DNA of 64,000 nt from a virus, in the IMG/VR virus record IMGVR_UViG_3300025666_000002, positions 1 to 64,000 of that record; one strand, 5' to 3'. The notes under the pieces were generated by a model that was not told the DNA's origin, did not search any database, and saw only the letters and a list, made by a program, of their open reading frames with translations. This document shows, piece after piece, positions 52,141-61,900 of the stretch. How positions within the stretch are numbered: the first letter of the stretch is position 1; each line of letters starts with the position of its first letter. The position numbers and the translations under genes were made by a program.

Positions 52141-52359
52141 TTAGACTATTGTTTCAGTCGAGTTGAGAGTTAATATGTCTCCGTTTGAATCTTTCCACTT
52201 ACCATCCTCAGTCTTTAGCAACTTCGCTTTGTGTAGTAGTTCTTCGCGATCATCGTTTGAGATCGAACCGTGTAACACCATATTTGTTAGAATGCTATTA
52301 AGCTGGAAATATTCTGCCGTGCATAAACATCTACTCGTCATAGTATAATCTGCTTGCAT
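52141..52359 (-). CDS. Small protein of unknown function (72 residues)
   Basis: Starts MQADYTMTSRCLCTAEYFQL and ends DGKWKDSNGDILTLNSTETIV; a second ATG is available at residue 7. A GATATATAA element stands 3 bases before the first ATG, so the leader would be very short or the second start used. An opposing plus-strand frame of similar length looks like a shadow. Function unknown. Confidence 0.55.
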   Translation of the reverse strand: MQADYTMTSRCLCTAEYFQLNSILTNMVLHGSISNDDREELLHKAKLLKTEDGKWKDSNGDILTLNSTETIV

Positions 52360-52362
52360 GTA

Positions 52363-52371
52363 TTATATATC
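52363..52371 (-). promoter_or_regulatory. GATATATAA element
   Basis: Minus strand, 3 bases before the ATG at 52359. The stretch 52372-52479 upstream has no gene; it holds an inverted repeat (TTCAAC...GTTGAA, about 52388-52407) and A/T runs. Confidence 0.45.
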
Positions 52372-52479
52372 TAGCTAACAGATTGTTTCAACTGAAAAAA
52401 GTTGAAGTTTTTTTGAACCTTTTTGGAACAAATCCCCAGGGCTTGCATATAATAAATGTCTTTTCGGGGAGAGATAAGG

Positions 52480-53133
52480 TTAGGTTAGAGCTGGAGCAGA
52501 GATCATGGCTGCAAGAAAGAAAGCGTCGACGAGGTCATCAACAGGTTTAGGCACCTTTTTCCCACAGTCTAGCTCTTTAATCCGAGCGTAGAATGGACTC
52601 TTAAGCAGAGACTTGTCATCTATTGAATTAGCAACGAAAGCATCGAACACTTGAGACTTATTCATATTACCTTTACCAGCGAATTTCTTAATTGTCGTCG
52701 GAGCGACCGTTAGCAAATCTTCCGGCTGTAGAACTTTCAACATCTTTAGTTTTAAGATTGCTGCGCCGGCTGCCATATCGATCATATTGTTAGTACCCAT
52801 CTTTGAGCCGTATGAAGTTCCTTCGAATGCAATAGTAAATGAGTCGCCTGGAAAGGACTCTTGTAGAATGAGATTAATTATTTCATCAGCCATTCGATCG
52901 TAGCGCTTTACTTTTGCAAGTTCAGAGCCCGAATAGTTTTCATCATTTGTAAAATCTGGCTGAGTCACCATCGTTACATCTTGCAACATGCCTAATTCTT
53001 CTTGTAAGGCTTGTTCTTTCTTTGTGCCTGTCTTCGGCTTAATGTAACCAATAAATTTATACTTCTTACTCTTATCGTTATATAAGCAAATACCCGGAGA
53101 GTTTAAGGAGAAGTCAACTGCGATATAGTTCAT
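52480..53133 (-). CDS. RuvC-like resolvase/nuclease
   Basis: 217 residues. RNase H-fold nuclease pattern: YIAVDFSLNSPGIC (Asp7), IAFEGTSYGS (second acidic residue), MAAGAAILKLKML, KKFAGKGNMNKSQ and KPVDDLVDAFFLAAM with C-terminal acidic residues, as in RuvC-type Holliday junction resolvases. T4 uses endonuclease VII for this task, so here a RuvC-like enzyme may replace it in resolving branches before packaging. It abuts the next internal-protein gene. Confidence 0.8.
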   Translation of the reverse strand: MNYIAVDFSLNSPGICLYNDKSKKYKFIGYIKPKTGTKKEQALQEELGMLQDVTMVTQPDFTNDENYSGSELAKVKRYDRMADEIINLILQESFPGDSFTIAFEGTSYGSKMGTNNMIDMAAGAAILKLKMLKVLQPEDLLTVAPTTIKKFAGKGNMNKSQVFDAFVANSIDDKSLLKSPFYARIKELDCGKKVPKPVDDLVDAFFLAAMISAPALT

Positions 53134-53502
53134 TTAGAATCTTTTACCAAGACTAGCGCCTAAAGCAGCACCGACTAGTCTTGAAGTTAACAAGTCATAA
53201 AGTACACCTTTTTCAATACCCAATACCTTAGCAACCATTTTACCAACTGATTTACCAAGTGCGTATCCTGTTAAACCACCTAAGATAGAACCTAGAAAAC
53301 CTTCATTAGTCATCTCTTCATTAAGCCTTTCAATACTTAAGTTTCCATCAGCATCTGCGTATTGCTTCATGAATTCATCGATAGCAGCATCAACCTTAGC
53401 TTCTAATTCCGGAGTCCATTCTTCCTGTAAACCCTCTTTGATTAGTTCCATGTCGGTTTCTGTCACATGTTCTTCAACTAAGTATTTATTAAATGTCTTC
53501 AT
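53134..53502 (-). CDS. Candidate internal head protein with glycine-zipper membrane segments
   Basis: 122 residues. N-terminus MKTFNKYLVEEHVTETD resembles the targeting sequence (MKTF...LVEE). A second cleavage-like site, NEEMTNEGF, lies ahead of two Gly/Ala-rich hydrophobic stretches (GFLGSILGGLTGYALGKSVG and LVGAALGASLGKRF). After cleavage the product would be a small membrane-active peptide-like protein, possibly used when DNA enters the cell. It lies between a RuvC-like gene and tail genes. Confidence 0.7.
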   Translation of the reverse strand: MKTFNKYLVEEHVTETDMELIKEGLQEEWTPELEAKVDAAIDEFMKQYADADGNLSIERLNEEMTNEGFLGSILGGLTGYALGKSVGKMVAKVLGIEKGVLYDLLTSRLVGAALGASLGKRF

Positions 53503-53509
53503 TTTATCT

Positions 53510-54061
53510 TTATTCTATTTCTAGCCTTAAGTTTAATTTATTGTAGAAGAATGTAACCTCAAATGTGCTAAATTCCGCCACGTTGTCTGCCATGCTTAAA
53601 CTTAGTTCGTTAATTGAGTTCATAATAACTCTTTCAAACTGCATATAAGCAACACTGCTTCCTTCTGAATCTAAGATCCTTAATGTCAATCCTTGAATAT
53701 AAGGCTCTTTTGTGGTTCTTGCATAATAATAGAGCAAGGTGTCCATCATAATCCAGTAGTTTATATATCCATCCAATAACTGAAAGGTCACTGTAAACTG
53801 ACGATCAATTGTATTTTGGATCGGAATAGCACCTCTGTGGTATCTTGTTGTTCCATCATTATCAGCTTGAGTCGTTGGATCAAAACTAATTCCAGGAATA
53901 TTTAAACCCTGGATTGAATAGTTCACAAAGTCTACTGGCTCTGCCAAAAGACCACCTGGAATTTTATTCAGATAAGGCTTATACTTTTCAGCAACTTCTT
54001 CTGGAACAAACTTTCTTGGAAAACGAAAGTCAAATAAGTTATTTCTACTGTTTAATATCAT
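53510..54061 (-). CDS. Tail tube-like structural protein
   Basis: 183 residues, beta-rich. LNIPGISFDPTTQ, then IPIQNTIDRQFTVTFQLLDG, then FSTFEVTFFYNKLNL fits the strand order of T4 gp19/gp54-like tube proteins (IP..., FxVTFxLxxG..., xxFxVxFxY). Low similarity, so it could be the tube, an initiator or a hub protein. It follows other virion genes and shares its first base with the upstream stop. A GATATATAA within the gene (53761-53769) is probably chance. Confidence 0.5.
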   Translation of the reverse strand: MILNSRNNLFDFRFPRKFVPEEVAEKYKPYLNKIPGGLLAEPVDFVNYSIQGLNIPGISFDPTTQADNDGTTRYHRGAIPIQNTIDRQFTVTFQLLDGYINYWIMMDTLLYYYARTTKEPYIQGLTLRILDSEGSSVAYMQFERVIMNSINELSLSMADNVAEFSTFEVTFFYNKLNLRLEIE

Positions 54062-56127
54062 TAGCCTGCTCTATATCTTCCTGTTGTTAACATAGTTTCT
54101 TCGTTACCGTTATCCAGAGATATGTAGAATCTACCTCTGTTACGGCCATTAATGATCTTAGCATTTCCTTCATCAATCTTAAATAGAACTTCACCGTCGA
54201 TCATCTCAATGTCTTTATGTGGATAGTGGTTAAACTTAAGAGCCTTTTCACCTCTACCAACAGTTAGGACAACGTTTTCAATATTATTTAGTGAGATATA
54301 TTCCAGATCATCGCCTTTCTTTTTAGCAAACTTAAATTTAATATAAGTTGTAAAAGGTGGTATTATTATTACTGTTTGCTTATTACTAACATAGCTTACT
54401 TCTTCTACGTCTTCGATTTCAATTGTATTTGGATCCGAAAGACTAGGTACCGCTTGTACTGGAGCAGAAGCTGTTACAACATTATGTCTTTCAACAAGTG
54501 CAATTACCTGTTTTGTACTTCTCGGTAGTGCATTTGTCAATACATCTTGAATAACTCTATTCGGAACTGTATTTGGCAACACATTATAAATCTCAGATAA
54601 TTTGTTAGCTGAGCTAATTGTAACCTTCTGTAAAGTCTTACCGTATTTCGCAGCCTGAGGTACTGTTAAACTCGCTCTCTTTACGATTTGAGTATTATCA
54701 GTCTGGTTGTAAATTCTCATCGTTACGTCAATTGAGAAATTAACCGCTGTATTTGCATTTTGAATAACTGGTCGATATACAACTGGAGTATCAAAATCTT
54801 CATATTGTGTAAAGCCTGCAGTTGCCGTCTTAATATTAGAAACACCAACTTGTTCAAATACTTCGATGTCAAAGAAGACTGTAATATCATCTTGGCTAGT
54901 CTGAATTCTATTCAGGATATAGCCCTCAAAATTAGAAGCTGAATTATCTTTTTCACCGTAGATCTTAAAGTAATCTCCATCATCAGCGTCTTCAACTACA
55001 ACCGTAAAGTCCTGGAATTCATCCTCTCTTGAAACCGTAAACTTATTCTCTTCACCTGTGTAAATATAGTCAAATCCAGCTTCAGCTGAAAGAGTATCGA
55101 TTAGCTTAAAACTAATACCGTAGTTTGAAGTCTGTGAAACGTCAGATGAGAATTGAGTACCGTCACCATAGAACCTATCTAAGAACTCTTGATTCTGCTG
55201 TACTAGAGTTGGTACCTTTACTTCAATAAACTTAGAGTAGAGAGTCTCACCTAGAATAAAAGGCTTTGGATTAGCGTACTCGTAGTTACTCTGATTCAAG
55301 TAGACTAACTGTGTTAGATAGTTCTTCACGCCAGAAGTTCTATCGGCAGTTACTTCAAACAAGAAACCCTCATAGCCTCGAGCAGCGAAAGAATAGCCAC
55401 TTCTTAAATGTAGTCTAATTGTATCGTACTTGATATAGTTGATAGCAAGTGTATTCGCCGCCTGGTTGGTCACCAGATCGCCTGAGTTTGATCCTTGCCA
55501 ATCCGTTGAGTTGTTTATGTAATTATACTTAGCGTAGACTCCAGTTGAGTCATAACCAATCAGAGCATACTTTGTTTTATCATCTAGATGTTGTACCGCA
55601 TGAAAGCGACCTAATGTCTGGTTAACGTCATTGCCAGTATCTTCATCTGGGTTTGAGAACAGTGGATTAGCTCTACGGTCAACTGTAATTTTACCACCAA
55701 CTCTATTTGGATAAGTATAACTAGTTTGGCCGTCTGTATTCGGCACAAACGTTAAAACTCCGGCAACCACATCGTAACTCTTTATACCTAATGTACCTTC
55801 AATATCAAAGTCTGTAGGTACTGCAAGAGCGCTTACGTTAAATTTATAAGTCTTACCGTTCTGTAATAGTAGAGTTCTAGCGGCAAATCCTTCAACTGCA
55901 ATGTAGGCTCCATCATCAGTTACATCGAAGTTGACAACGTCGCCACCTAATTCAGAGATCAGGTGTCTTTGAGCAAATGGATTGCCTTGGTCCGTGTCCA
56001 AGAACATAACTTCAGAGCCATTATCGTCTACGTCAATCTCATACGCGTTTGGGTTAGATTGATCGTGATAGATGAACTCTAAAAGTACGTCGTCGTCTAT
56101 TCTAAAATATCTTGATGATTGTGCCAT
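54061..56127 (-). CDS. Large virion structural protein
   Basis: 688 residues, beta-rich, with Asn/Asp/Thr-rich composition (starts MAQSSRYFRIDDDVLLEFIY). Repeated short beta segments such as YFKIYGEKDNSASNFEGYIL suggest several Ig- or jelly-roll-like domains. It ends with a YISLDNGNEETMLTTGRYRAG block. No T4 counterpart recognised. It is in the tail-gene run between the tube-like protein and the spanin-like gene. Confidence 0.65.
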   Translation of the reverse strand: MAQSSRYFRIDDDVLLEFIYHDQSNPNAYEIDVDDNGSEVMFLDTDQGNPFAQRHLISELGGDVVNFDVTDDGAYIAVEGFAARTLLLQNGKTYKFNVSALAVPTDFDIEGTLGIKSYDVVAGVLTFVPNTDGQTSYTYPNRVGGKITVDRRANPLFSNPDEDTGNDVNQTLGRFHAVQHLDDKTKYALIGYDSTGVYAKYNYINNSTDWQGSNSGDLVTNQAANTLAINYIKYDTIRLHLRSGYSFAARGYEGFLFEVTADRTSGVKNYLTQLVYLNQSNYEYANPKPFILGETLYSKFIEVKVPTLVQQNQEFLDRFYGDGTQFSSDVSQTSNYGISFKLIDTLSAEAGFDYIYTGEENKFTVSREDEFQDFTVVVEDADDGDYFKIYGEKDNSASNFEGYILNRIQTSQDDITVFFDIEVFEQVGVSNIKTATAGFTQYEDFDTPVVYRPVIQNANTAVNFSIDVTMRIYNQTDNTQIVKRASLTVPQAAKYGKTLQKVTISSANKLSEIYNVLPNTVPNRVIQDVLTNALPRSTKQVIALVERHNVVTASAPVQAVPSLSDPNTIEIEDVEEVSYVSNKQTVIIIPPFTTYIKFKFAKKKGDDLEYISLNNIENVVLTVGRGEKALKFNHYPHKDIEMIDGEVLFKIDEGNAKIINGRNRGRFYISLDNGNEETMLTTGRYRAG

Positions 56128-56128
56128 A

Positions 56129-56959
56129 TTAAAATCTTAACCATTTAGGTGACCAGAAAAGACCTATGCCTAGACTAGGTCCATAGCTAATTACTTGGTT
56201 ATTGTTTAAATTTACTCCATACCCAACGCCTAAGCCTATAGACCAGCCAGATTTCTTCTCATACTTCTGGTTCAACTTACTATTTATCAGGTTTATATTT
56301 TCAATGTCAGTTATTATAAGGCCAGGATAGTCCGTTGTAATCTTAATCTCATCTTGGCTATCTCCATCAGCATCTTCAATCGCAGCATAAAGGCTCATTT
56401 CCTGTTGAATTGAAAAGATAGCGTCCCTGTACAGTAGATTATCTCCATCCCTATAAACAAACATACTACCGGCTAAATTCCTAGTATTGCCATGACCAAA
56501 GTCATCAAATCTATCAAACGTTACTTTATCAGTAATTGAGTCTATTCTTTCTACAGAAATAGCAGCTAGCAAACTATCTTTAATCTTAATATCTGCCGAA
56601 AGAAGAGTGTTAACCTTGTTCAAGTCCTTATTAATATCTAAAACACCCCGGTACTTAGCTATTAAACCATGTTGTTCTTCTTCTAGGTTAGCAATATCAA
56701 ACTCATAACTCTTAATCGTAGCAGCTTGCTTACCATTTTTAAGTTCTAAAAGTCTAACTGTATCTTGAGCTGCCTTGTAATTATTAAAGTTTCTATTTGC
56801 AGTTTCTTCAACTTGATCGACTTCTCTTTTTAGATTAGAGATTTGATTACATTGTTTTAAGAATAATAGAGCAACAAGAACAATTATCAAGAAGTTCCTG
56901 AGTTGCTTATTCTGCCAAATAGCTTTTAATTTATCTAACACGTACGTTAATGTTATCAT
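56129..56959 (-). CDS. Membrane protein with periplasmic coiled coil; spanin-like
   Basis: 276 residues. One N-terminal transmembrane helix (about 22-36, NFLIIVLVALLFL), then a long coiled coil (about 40-135), a globular region, and a C-terminus of alternating Gly/aromatic strands (GWSIGLGVGYGV, YGPSLGIGLFWSPKWLRF) of the kind seen at the end of Bacteroidota phage lysis-region proteins and outer-membrane strands. This arrangement could bridge inner and outer membranes as a single-protein spanin. No lysis enzyme is seen beside it, so the role is inferred. Confidence 0.6.
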   Translation of the reverse strand: MITLTYVLDKLKAIWQNKQLRNFLIIVLVALLFLKQCNQISNLKREVDQVEETANRNFNNYKAAQDTVRLLELKNGKQAATIKSYEFDIANLEEEQHGLIAKYRGVLDINKDLNKVNTLLSADIKIKDSLLAAISVERIDSITDKVTFDRFDDFGHGNTRNLAGSMFVYRDGDNLLYRDAIFSIQQEMSLYAAIEDADGDSQDEIKITTDYPGLIITDIENINLINSKLNQKYEKKSGWSIGLGVGYGVNLNNNQVISYGPSLGIGLFWSPKWLRF

Positions 56960-56961
56960 CC

Positions 56962-58953
56962 CTAGTTTTGGTTTTGGTTTTGGTTTTGTGTAAGTTCAGC
57001 TTCAGTGTAAATAGCAAGAGAATTAGAACTAAGATCATATGAGTTTATATCAGTAGGCATGCTAAAGTTATACTCTAATGTAATAACTTCACCTGGTGTA
57101 GCTGATGTTACTTTTAAATCATCAATATCTAAATGCTTAGCGTGGTGTGAATCGGCTGATTCTGACGCTTCGTCAGGTATAAAACCAGTACTATCATCTA
57201 CTTGTATAATTGTAAACACATTCATACCTGGTTCAATAACTCCAAAATATCTAAAACCAACACTAGCAGCTGTACCGTCTTGTGCTGTTAAACTAACAGA
57301 TATTGGGAATACAACTCTAGTATCTGTAAGACCAGAAGTATATGGGAAAGTAGCTGGTTTACCTATTGCAAATGCAGCTCTTCTAGAAGGTGTAGTAATA
57401 CCAGATGATCCGCTTGTGCCATCAAAATTAATATCTGGTGTTTCTGTACTTAAGTTAGTACTGGCTATTGAATAAGGGAAATAATCGATTCTTCCCCAAA
57501 CCGTTACCATATGCCCAACTTTAACATAAGACATTTTTGTTTTATTGTGGTCAATGATAATAGCTACGTTTGCGCTTGATAGAGTACTTCCAACAGACGG
57601 ATCCCAACCAAGAGCCTTTATAACCTGATTTGTTCTTCTGTAGCTAGATGTAGAAGCAGTGACCGTATTAGTAAATGGAGTACCGTCAGTAAATGCATCA
57701 ACGTCATATTGTAATGCACTTTCTCTATAAAAGTAATCTGCTAAAGTTCTATTAGCAGCTGCAGCACCGCTATTCTGTGCAGCAACTTGACTACCGCCCG
57801 GTGTTGCTCCATTTTCCTTAATCCTTAAACCAGAATCATTTGCCACTAAAATATCATCAGCTGCATAAATAACGTTGTTATACTTAAATACTCTATCAAT
57901 ATCTGTTGTTCCATCACTTACAGTTTCACCAAAAGTACCAACAACTTCTGTTAAGTAAGAACTACCGCTAAGATAACCAACATTAAGTCTAATCACATTA
58001 TCAGTTCCATCGTTTTCAGCATAGTCTACTGTAATAAAAGTATCGCCGTCTGCGTCTACCATATTACCCAAAGGCTTCCAGTAATCTCCTTCTGGGTGCT
58101 GAACAAAAGTCTCTAAACTACCTTTATCACTGCTATGACCAACATCTAAATTAGTATTGTAGCGGATCATACCATAAGCACCGGTTGGTCTATTAGCCGT
58201 AGTACCATTTGGCACTTTAATATAACCAGTAGTAGTACCTTCAACTGTCAAATTACCTCTAGCAATAACACTATCTGCTCTTAAGTCAATTAGACCTGAA
58301 GAAGTACCAGTATCTGGCCCTAATGTAATATTGTTGTTAGCAGCATTAAGCTTAATCGCAGTATTAGATGTAATCTGCACTAAATCAGGTGCATTTAAGT
58401 ATAAACTATTCTTAATGTCTATCTTAAAGTCTACACTATTTGTAGAAGTTCCATGGCTAATCTGGTAAGTATCAACGCTTGACTGGGTTGAACTTGTAAG
58501 ATTTAAAACAGAAGAAGTGCTGTTTAAAAAACTAGCATAATTACTGTATTTTGGACTATCAGGTAAAACTATATTTAACCACGCAGTTGGATTGTCAATA
58601 CCATCTGTTACACCGTATACATAGGCTTCATCGCCTAGAATAATAGAAACAGGCTCATCAGTAGTACCACCTCTCTTCGGTTTTAATATATCAGCGTCTG
58701 TAGCGCTGTCGTAGCTTATTCTACCCCAGTTGTTAACATCAGCGCCAGTATCTCCTTTTGCTCCTTTTGCTCCTTCATCACCATTTTCACCCTTTGCTCC
58801 TGTTGTACCGACACCTCCAAGTTCGCCTTTCTGGCCCTTGATCCCGATCGGTCCACCGCCGTTAGCAACAAGCTGATCAAAGTTGTAATTAGTCTTGTCA
58901 ACTTTAATTACATCGCTATCATTAGTTAATATTTCTTTTATGTTGATTGCCAT
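56962..58953 (-). CDS. Tail fibre-like protein with collagen-like repeats
   Basis: 663 residues. After an N-terminal MAINIKEILTNDS, residues 33-71 are Gly-X-Y collagen-like repeats (GIKGQKGELG, GAKGENGDEGAKGAKGDTG). The middle is beta-rich (LNAANNNITLGPDTG, TVEGTTTGYIKVPNG), as in trimeric fibres, with AIIIDHNKTKMSYVKVGHMV and a beta-sandwich C-terminus typical of fibre ends. It ends with four QN pairs. It likely binds a receptor or forms a tail or head fibre. A late-promoter-like element lies 57 bases upstream, inside the preceding gene. Confidence 0.8.
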   Translation of the reverse strand: MAINIKEILTNDSDVIKVDKTNYNFDQLVANGGGPIGIKGQKGELGGVGTTGAKGENGDEGAKGAKGDTGADVNNWGRISYDSATDADILKPKRGGTTDEPVSIILGDEAYVYGVTDGIDNPTAWLNIVLPDSPKYSNYASFLNSTSSVLNLTSSTQSSVDTYQISHGTSTNSVDFKIDIKNSLYLNAPDLVQITSNTAIKLNAANNNITLGPDTGTSSGLIDLRADSVIARGNLTVEGTTTGYIKVPNGTTANRPTGAYGMIRYNTNLDVGHSSDKGSLETFVQHPEGDYWKPLGNMVDADGDTFITVDYAENDGTDNVIRLNVGYLSGSSYLTEVVGTFGETVSDGTTDIDRVFKYNNVIYAADDILVANDSGLRIKENGATPGGSQVAAQNSGAAAANRTLADYFYRESALQYDVDAFTDGTPFTNTVTASTSSYRRTNQVIKALGWDPSVGSTLSSANVAIIIDHNKTKMSYVKVGHMVTVWGRIDYFPYSIASTNLSTETPDINFDGTSGSSGITTPSRRAAFAIGKPATFPYTSGLTDTRVVFPISVSLTAQDGTAASVGFRYFGVIEPGMNVFTIIQVDDSTGFIPDEASESADSHHAKHLDIDDLKVTSATPGEVITLEYNFSMPTDINSYDLSSNSLAIYTEAELTQNQNQNQN
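56965..56988 (-). repeat. Hexanucleotide tandem repeat at the fibre gene's 3' end
   Basis: Four copies of CAAAAC (minus strand) immediately before the TAG stop, encoding QNQNQNQN. Copy-number change would keep frame. Confidence 0.8.
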
Positions 58954-58954
58954 T

Positions 58955-61900
58955 TTAGGACTGTATTTTTATCATAGGTCTAATATTGTAAGAATAGCCT
59001 AGTCTTTTGTTATATATCAACCTGAAGTTTAGCGGTGTATCACCATGTAAGCTATAAGTAAAGCTCTGATCTCTAGTAAAGCCGCCGTCATCTAGACCCT
59101 CAAGACTTGAAGTGCTTAATATATTAGACTGAGCACCTTTAAATCTACTTACCCAAAGGTCAATCTGGTCAATTGTAAACGCTTGAATCAAGTTCTTGTT
59201 TACGTAGTCCTGCATATCATCACTCAGCGTAGTCTTATCACCAATTGACTTTACCGGGTCAATAAACTGAGAAAGCGTATTTAAAGCACCGAGATCACTT
59301 AATTTTTGATAGACCACGTCATTCATGTAGAAGTCAGCAATTAGTGTCTGATCGTCTTCGTAGATTACAACATCATTCTCATTATTATTAGTTCTTAAAA
59401 TATCGTCTAGCTCTTCTTCCGAGCCTGCAAACTGAACTGTAAACTCTGTTAAGAAATAAGCATCTTGTAGTTTCATGACCGTAGAACCCAGATAAGATCT
59501 TTCTTCTGCAGTATCAAAAGTACCCGCAACGTTAACCTTATTACCACCTGCCAGAGACCTTGTGTAATATCCATCTTCCCAAGAAGACTTAAAGACATTA
59601 ACATCTTTGTAGTCAATTGCTATCTCATCAATCACCGGGTAAACAGGTAAAAAGTCTCCACCTTTAGTCAGTTTCAACACACCGTTCGGATTAATCTCAT
59701 TAACCTTATGATAGTAATGGTTCTTAATTTTACCCCAACCTAAATCATGTGTTGACGCCTGAGGCACAATAGCTTCACCTTGAACCACCTTCATCACGTT
59801 TGAGTCTTTAATAAAACCAACGTTAAAAGCAACACCACATCTATTGAATTTATTATAGTAAGATCTAGCAACGTTAATCTCAGCTGAACTAGTCAGACTG
59901 TGTTTATATAGAGGCGTCTCAAATAGTTGTTCACGTAAATCTAGAGTAGAGTGCTTTCTATTTGTTTTAAAGTGTGTATAAATGTCCGTAAAGGTAACTA
60001 CAGGTTCTAGATCTATAGTATAATCACCTGAGTGTCTTACCATGAATGCATAGTATGGATTAGTAGCTACGATGTTATAGCCTATTGTTTTCTTAGACTT
60101 ATTATAATCATCATAATACTTCTCTTTAGCAGCGACCGGATCGCTTATAGTCAACTTTGCTGTAACACCAGTGCTTAATAATTTATAGCTCTTCGGTTTA
60201 TCAACGTCTTCAACTGTGGTTAGATCTACCTTCTTAACAAACTCTTTACCATCATTAAAGTTAATAGTAAACCTATTATTATTTACAGTTCCATCACTCT
60301 CGATAGTTGTATAAGTAACTCTGTCATCGTTGTTGTTAAGTACTTTAGAGACATTACCGGCAGTTAATTCATTAAGTATCAATTGCTGTGCGTTAAAACC
60401 ACCGCCAATATAAGTATATGTTGCGTTCTTAAGATCAGCAATATTTAAAGCAACTGTATCTAAATAATAATCTGGGTCGCTAACAGACCCTCCGACTTTA
60501 GTTGGTCTACCTTGTATGAAAAGTTCACTATCAGATTCTACTGAGAAGACTTGTACTTGATATTCACCAATAGCACCTAAGTCAATTACAATATTATTAT
60601 AAGTACCTGAAGTATTCTTAGATATTTGAGAATCAAAATTAGAAACTGATCCATCCGCATGGTCAATACCATAAACTCGATAAGGACTTAAACCGTTAAA
60701 ATTAATAGCCTTTAAGTCTAATGCGCCGGAAATGTTTATATCAGCATAAACGTATTTATTAGTAACTGTGTTATAGTTAAGTTGGTGTTTAAGTTCATAG
60801 AATAGCTTTCTGTTTAGATCTGATGCCCAAACATCACCCGTATTCAACGTAATATAGAAGATTACAAATTTAAACTTCTTATTCTGAATAACCTCAAAAT
60901 CAATTGAATTGTTAGAAGCTTGATTGTTAACCTTAACCATTATACTAAACTTATAACCGTTGAACTCGGTATTCTTTACAAATTCTGAAGCTACGCTATT
61001 AACAAACTCTTTTCTAGATTTAAGAGTCACATTTAAGCCCTTAAATATAGTATTTGCAAAAGTTTCAGAAGAACCATTGTCAATGATAGTGTATTTCTTA
61101 CGTAGATTAGATTTTACATAACTGTTAATATTGAAAAGACTTGAATCTCGTTCAAGTGGATCATCATTATAAAGATCAATTTCGTGACCTTCGCCGACCA
61201 TGAACATATCGAAGTAGTCGTAGTCAACTCTCTTAAATAGGTCTTTAGTTAGATCAAACCCTTTAATAAAGTTAATGTAACTAAAAGTATTGTTAATCTG
61301 CCAGAACCTTAAATAATCTGGTAAGTTTTCAATATAGAACCATTCATGAGTAAATGCTTTTATATCACGTTCTGTAACTTCAAGGTCCGGTGCAAAGTTT
61401 GTTCTACCAAAAGCACTATTAGCGTTTAAGTGATAAGGCTCTTCTCTTACAGTATTTCCATTTCTTAGAACCCACTTGTTAATATTAGGCACAACTCTTG
61501 ACCCTATTGCAAACTCTTTGATTTCATTTTCAGAAAGCCTATCGTACTCACTTCCGATTGATTCTAAGTCAACATCATCAATATCTTCGTTGCCAAGAAT
61601 AGGCTGTAGATTAGCAAAATATAAATCTGGTGAAATTTCGTAAGCTGCATCTAGAACATCGGTTTTTATTAGGTCACCTGCTCCTGGACTAGTATTTTGA
61701 CTAACCCCACTATAAGGTTCATAAACTATCTGGTCTATTGTCTCGTGATTCAATTCTTTAAGATTAGAATTAGCTGTATCGTGGAAGTCAAAGTCCATAT
61801 CGTAAATTGAGTATGCTGAGAATAGACCCATCGTTAAGTCTCTATCTACAAAAACTCTAACCTCACCATCCTTAACTGAGTTCTCCAAAGATAATATAAC

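Noticed and set aside
52163-52348. Plus-strand reading frame opposite the 72-residue gene
   Set aside because: Ser-rich shadow composition and no promoter-like sequence; the minus-strand frame has an upstream element and agrees with neighbours.
53761-53769. GATATATAA as a promoter inside the tube-like gene
   Set aside because: It is 259 bases from the next start and well inside a gene; a chance match is likely in A/T-rich sequence.
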